DNA of 35,635 nt from a bacterium (GTDB lineage: Bacteria; Zhuqueibacterota; Zhuqueibacteria; Zhuqueibacterales; Geothermadaptataceae): assembly GCA_024275575.1 (NCBI GenBank), contig JAJRYV010000067.1, forward strand, positions 1-35,635, read 5' to 3'. The notes below the pieces were generated by a model that was not told the DNA's origin, made no database searches, and was given only the letters and a program-made list of their open reading frames with translations. This document shows, one piece after another, positions 33,868-35,635 of this stretch; position 1 is the stretch's first letter, and every line of letters starts with the position of its first letter. Made by a program: the position numbers and the translations under genes.

Positions 33868-33993
33868 ATGATGACCGCTTTTTTTCTACTGGCATTGACT
33901 TGCTCGGTTTATTTCGTTGTAAAATCTGCAAAAGACGAGCAGCGCCGGCAAGCATGGCGGCAAATTTGTCGTGTCAAACATCATAAAGCCTGA
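33868..33993 (+). CDS. 41-residue single-pass membrane peptide
   Basis: GGGAG sits 8 bases before the ATG at 33868 (a second ATG follows directly). The peptide starts MMTAFFLLALTCSVYFVVKS, a single membrane helix, and ends in a basic tail (KDEQRRQAWRQICRVKHHKA). Its stop codon lies within the loop of a terminator hairpin, so the gene has its own transcription end. The combination of good ribosome-binding site, membrane helix, positive tail and terminator supports a real small gene. Its function is unknown; small membrane peptides often regulate a larger membrane complex or respond to stress. Confidence 0.65.
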   Translation: MMTAFFLLALTCSVYFVVKSAKDEQRRQAWRQICRVKHHKA

Positions 33994-34005
33994 GGGCTTT
34001 TTTTT
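33985..34005 (+). terminator. Intrinsic terminator overlapping the stop codon of the 41-residue gene
   Basis: AAAGCC (33985-33990) and GGCTTT (33995-34000) pair around TGAG, followed by a run of T's to 34005. The stop codon TGA forms the loop. Textbook rho-independent layout. Confidence 0.8.
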
Positions 34006-34177
34006 GCTCAAATACCGCGATGAACCCCATTTTTAGTCGGAGATTGCTAAAGCGGTGAGTTTTTTCTATTAGGATTATTTACCGCTGTTTTTTATCTTAA
34101 TCAAAAGGGGCCACGCCGATTATCTCTCTAAAAAAAACTCAATGTGAAATCGCATGCAAAACGGGGAGGTGTTTTTA

Positions 34178-35335
34178 ATGAAACGAACTTTTATTGGATA
34201 TGTTCTATTTTTCGCCGCAACAATTTCCGCACAAATTCCATCAAACGAATCAACTTTCCACTATCCGCGTGCTACGATCACCAAAATCGGTACCGTTTCA
34301 TGGGCTATGGGTGGCGCCGGCATTGCCAACCCGCTGGATGCGACGGCCGGCTTCAACAATCCGGCTTTGCAAAGCAGCTATCGAAACATATTCTATGCTG
34401 AATTCGGCAAACGGTTGGAGACAGAAAATGCATTTGAAGGTTGGGTGCAACTGGATAATCAACAATTTCTACCGGCATTTGCCGCGTTGAGCAATTCGAC
34501 CTGGGATACAAATTTTTCCATCGGCTACACGCGTTACAGTAGTTTCCGCGAAGAAATGGATGTCAGCATCTACACTTATGACAGACCTGCGGGATTAAGA
34601 TTGCATATGCAGCGAAAACTGGACGTGCATTATTTCTTTGTTGCTGGAAGATATGAACTCTCAGCCGCCCTGGCGCTGGGTTTAAATGTGGGTATTAATT
34701 ATGCAAAGTATTCAGAAACGATATCTCAAGTCGATCATAGAGCGGCGAAAGGACGAAATTACCAGTATACATTGGGAGCGATTTATTCGCCGGTTGAATC
34801 TCTAAATTTTGCCGCCACTTTCCGCCGCATCTCCGATGTTGAAATGAAGTACCCCGATATTATTTTCGATTTTAACCCGGGTGGTTTTTTGGGGATTTTG
34901 CCTGATAGTCTGGACTTTCAGTTCGAAATATTAAATGAGCGGGAAATCACCGTTTTCCCGGACGTCTTTTCATTAGCCGTCACCCATCAAATTTCTGACC
35001 ACTGGACCTGGGCTGCACAGGTGGATTTCGAGGACTGGTCCGGTTTCACGAGAAATTTTGAAGATGTCATACAATTTCATGCCGGGGCCGGTTATGCAAT
35101 CTCCCCCAAATTCATCGTCTTTGCCGGTTATTTTACCGAGACGGACCCGACAAAATATAGGGGTGATTACTACGACCAGCGTTTCTTTACCGGCGGCATT
35201 AATTGTAAGATAAACAAACGAAGCACGCTCAGTCTGTCCATCATGAACAGCCGTTTGTTCTCCAACAAACAGCCCGGCGAAGAAAAAGACTTGTTTCGCC
35301 AAACCTATTTTTCTGCAGGGATTTCTCTTTTTTAA
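34178..35335 (+). CDS. FadL/PorV-like outer-membrane beta-barrel protein
   Basis: A 385-residue outer-membrane protein. The ATG at 34178 follows GGGGAGGT; a longer frame from 34154 is rejected because that sequence carries the ribosome-binding site. The signal peptide MKRTFIGYVLFFAATISAQ is cleaved near the Gln. The mature start has the motif GGAGIANPLDATAGFNNPAL, shared by FadL-type hydrophobic-substrate transporters and PorV of the type IX secretion system. Alternating strands fill the rest and the last residue is Phe (SAGISLF). Because T9SS-tagged proteins occur in the window, a PorV-like role is possible; FadL-like fatty-acid uptake is the alternative, and the fatty-acid genes at 2573 and 6979 are compatible with it. 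Confidence 0.75.
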   Translation: MKRTFIGYVLFFAATISAQIPSNESTFHYPRATITKIGTVSWAMGGAGIANPLDATAGFNNPALQSSYRNIFYAEFGKRLETENAFEGWVQLDNQQFLPAFAALSNSTWDTNFSIGYTRYSSFREEMDVSIYTYDRPAGLRLHMQRKLDVHYFFVAGRYELSAALALGLNVGINYAKYSETISQVDHRAAKGRNYQYTLGAIYSPVESLNFAATFRRISDVEMKYPDIIFDFNPGGFLGILPDSLDFQFEILNEREITVFPDVFSLAVTHQISDHWTWAAQVDFEDWSGFTRNFEDVIQFHAGAGYAISPKFIVFAGYFTETDPTKYRGDYYDQRFFTGGINCKINKRSTLSLSIMNSRLFSNKQPGEEKDLFRQTYFSAGISLF

Positions 35336-35362
35336 CCTGCGCTATTCATAAATTTTATTGTT

Positions 35363-35428
35363 CGCCGTCGGAGTGCATTGCCTTTATGCAATGCGAGTTG
35401 CAGCCCATAAAGGGGCTGCACTCCGGCG
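35363..35428. repeat. REP-like element with three nested hairpins
   Basis: An outer stem, CGGAGTGCA (35369-35377) with TGCACTCCG (35417-35425), encloses two hairpins: TTGC/GCAA (35378-35391) and GCAGCCC/GGGCTGC (35400-35419, 7 perfect pairs). The second hairpin partly competes with the outer stem. The cloverleaf-like layout is typical of REP or BIME elements. There is no T-run. Confidence 0.7.
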
Positions 35429-35558
35429 TTAACAAATTGTTTATTAAATGAATGTGGATTTAAATATTATAAATACCTAACCTGGCAAAGCCAGAACCAA
35501 AAAGGTTTTATTAAGTTATCAATTTCATATAATCTTTCTCACAAAACCAGGAGAGAGA

Positions 35559-35635
35559 ATGTCTTTATTAACCGAGCGTTATTCCAAACAAATCGATGGT
35601 ACTTTATCATGCTTTGATCGTGTAGTCATTACAGG
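35559..35635 (+). CDS. Start of an unidentified gene (cut by the window edge)
   Basis: AGGAGAGAG precedes the ATG at 35559. The 25 visible residues begin MSLLTERYSKQIDGTLSCFD and continue RVVIT. This resembles the start of a multi-copy conserved protein ('RHADRIAGVLSCFDRVVITG') that I recall from environmental bacteria, but I cannot name its function. The rest lies outside the window. Confidence 0.55.
   Translation, partial: MSLLTERYSKQIDGTLSCFDRVVIT

Noticed and set aside
1-35635. CRISPR array, rRNA, tRNA, prophage or toxin-antitoxin pair
   Set aside because: No regularly spaced repeats, RNA-gene-like sequence, phage genes or recognisable toxin pair were seen by eye.

Overview
The window looks like chromosomal DNA from a Gram-negative bacterium of the Fibrobacteres-Chlorobi-Bacteroidetes (FCB) side of the tree, most plausibly Calditrichota/KSB1-like. 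The reasons are two secreted proteins ending in type IX secretion (Por-type) C-terminal sorting domains, two beta-barrel outer-membrane proteins, and many palindromic intergenic repeats. The taxon is an inference; no rRNA, tRNA or other phylogenetic marker was seen.

Layout. (1) 1-139: the broken end of an IS3-family insertion sequence. (2) 533-2427: a mini beta-carbonic-anhydrase-like protein, a SAM methyltransferase and a small outer-membrane barrel. (3) 2573-9006: a fatty-acid acyl-CoA dehydrogenase (minus strand), a ribose-type ABC permease and its lipoprotein binding protein without an ATPase, and a FadH-type 2,4-dienoyl-CoA reductase. (4) 9612-13586: a wrecked secreted C39-like cysteine peptidase (octamer-repeat frameshift in the signal peptide and an amber codon beside the catalytic His), then a secreted YCF48/BNR-repeat protein flanked by two related hairpins. 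(5) 13831-21683: a plus-strand signalling and motor block made of a ClpA/ClpC-type unfoldase, an HDOD protein, a PilB/GspE ATPase, a soluble histidine kinase, and a pseudo-receiver/TackOD1-like/degenerate-GGDEF protein. (6) 21705-22327: a decayed MarR regulator whose apparent operators survive around a perfect TATAAT. (7) 22328-24499: a YkgJ cysteine-cluster protein, a diacylglycerol-kinase-family lipid kinase and an HD hydrolase. (8) 24468-32611, all minus strand: a polyferredoxin membrane protein with a coupled FAD oxidoreductase, then ATP-grasp, alanine racemase, ATE/Bpt-like aminoacyl transferase and prolyl iminopeptidase. (9) 32769-35635: a second HDOD protein, a 41-residue membrane peptide with its own terminator, a FadL/PorV-like barrel, a REP-like element and the start of another gene.

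How the genes fit together. Two genes belong to fatty-acid oxidation (acyl-CoA dehydrogenase, FadH). The 16320-21683 genes look like a pilus or secretion motor and its control proteins; two HDOD proteins in one window strengthens the signalling theme. The 28-32 kb minus-strand genes all handle amino acids or peptides and could be one pathway. The FAD enzyme plus polyferredoxin looks like a membrane electron-transfer pair.

The most unusual items are the HDOD/PilB/kinase/TackOD1 cluster with its unphosphorylatable receiver, the ATP-grasp/racemase/aminoacyl-transferase/aminopeptidase cluster, the octamer-repeat-disrupted peptidase, and the MarR promoter whose repressor gene is broken.
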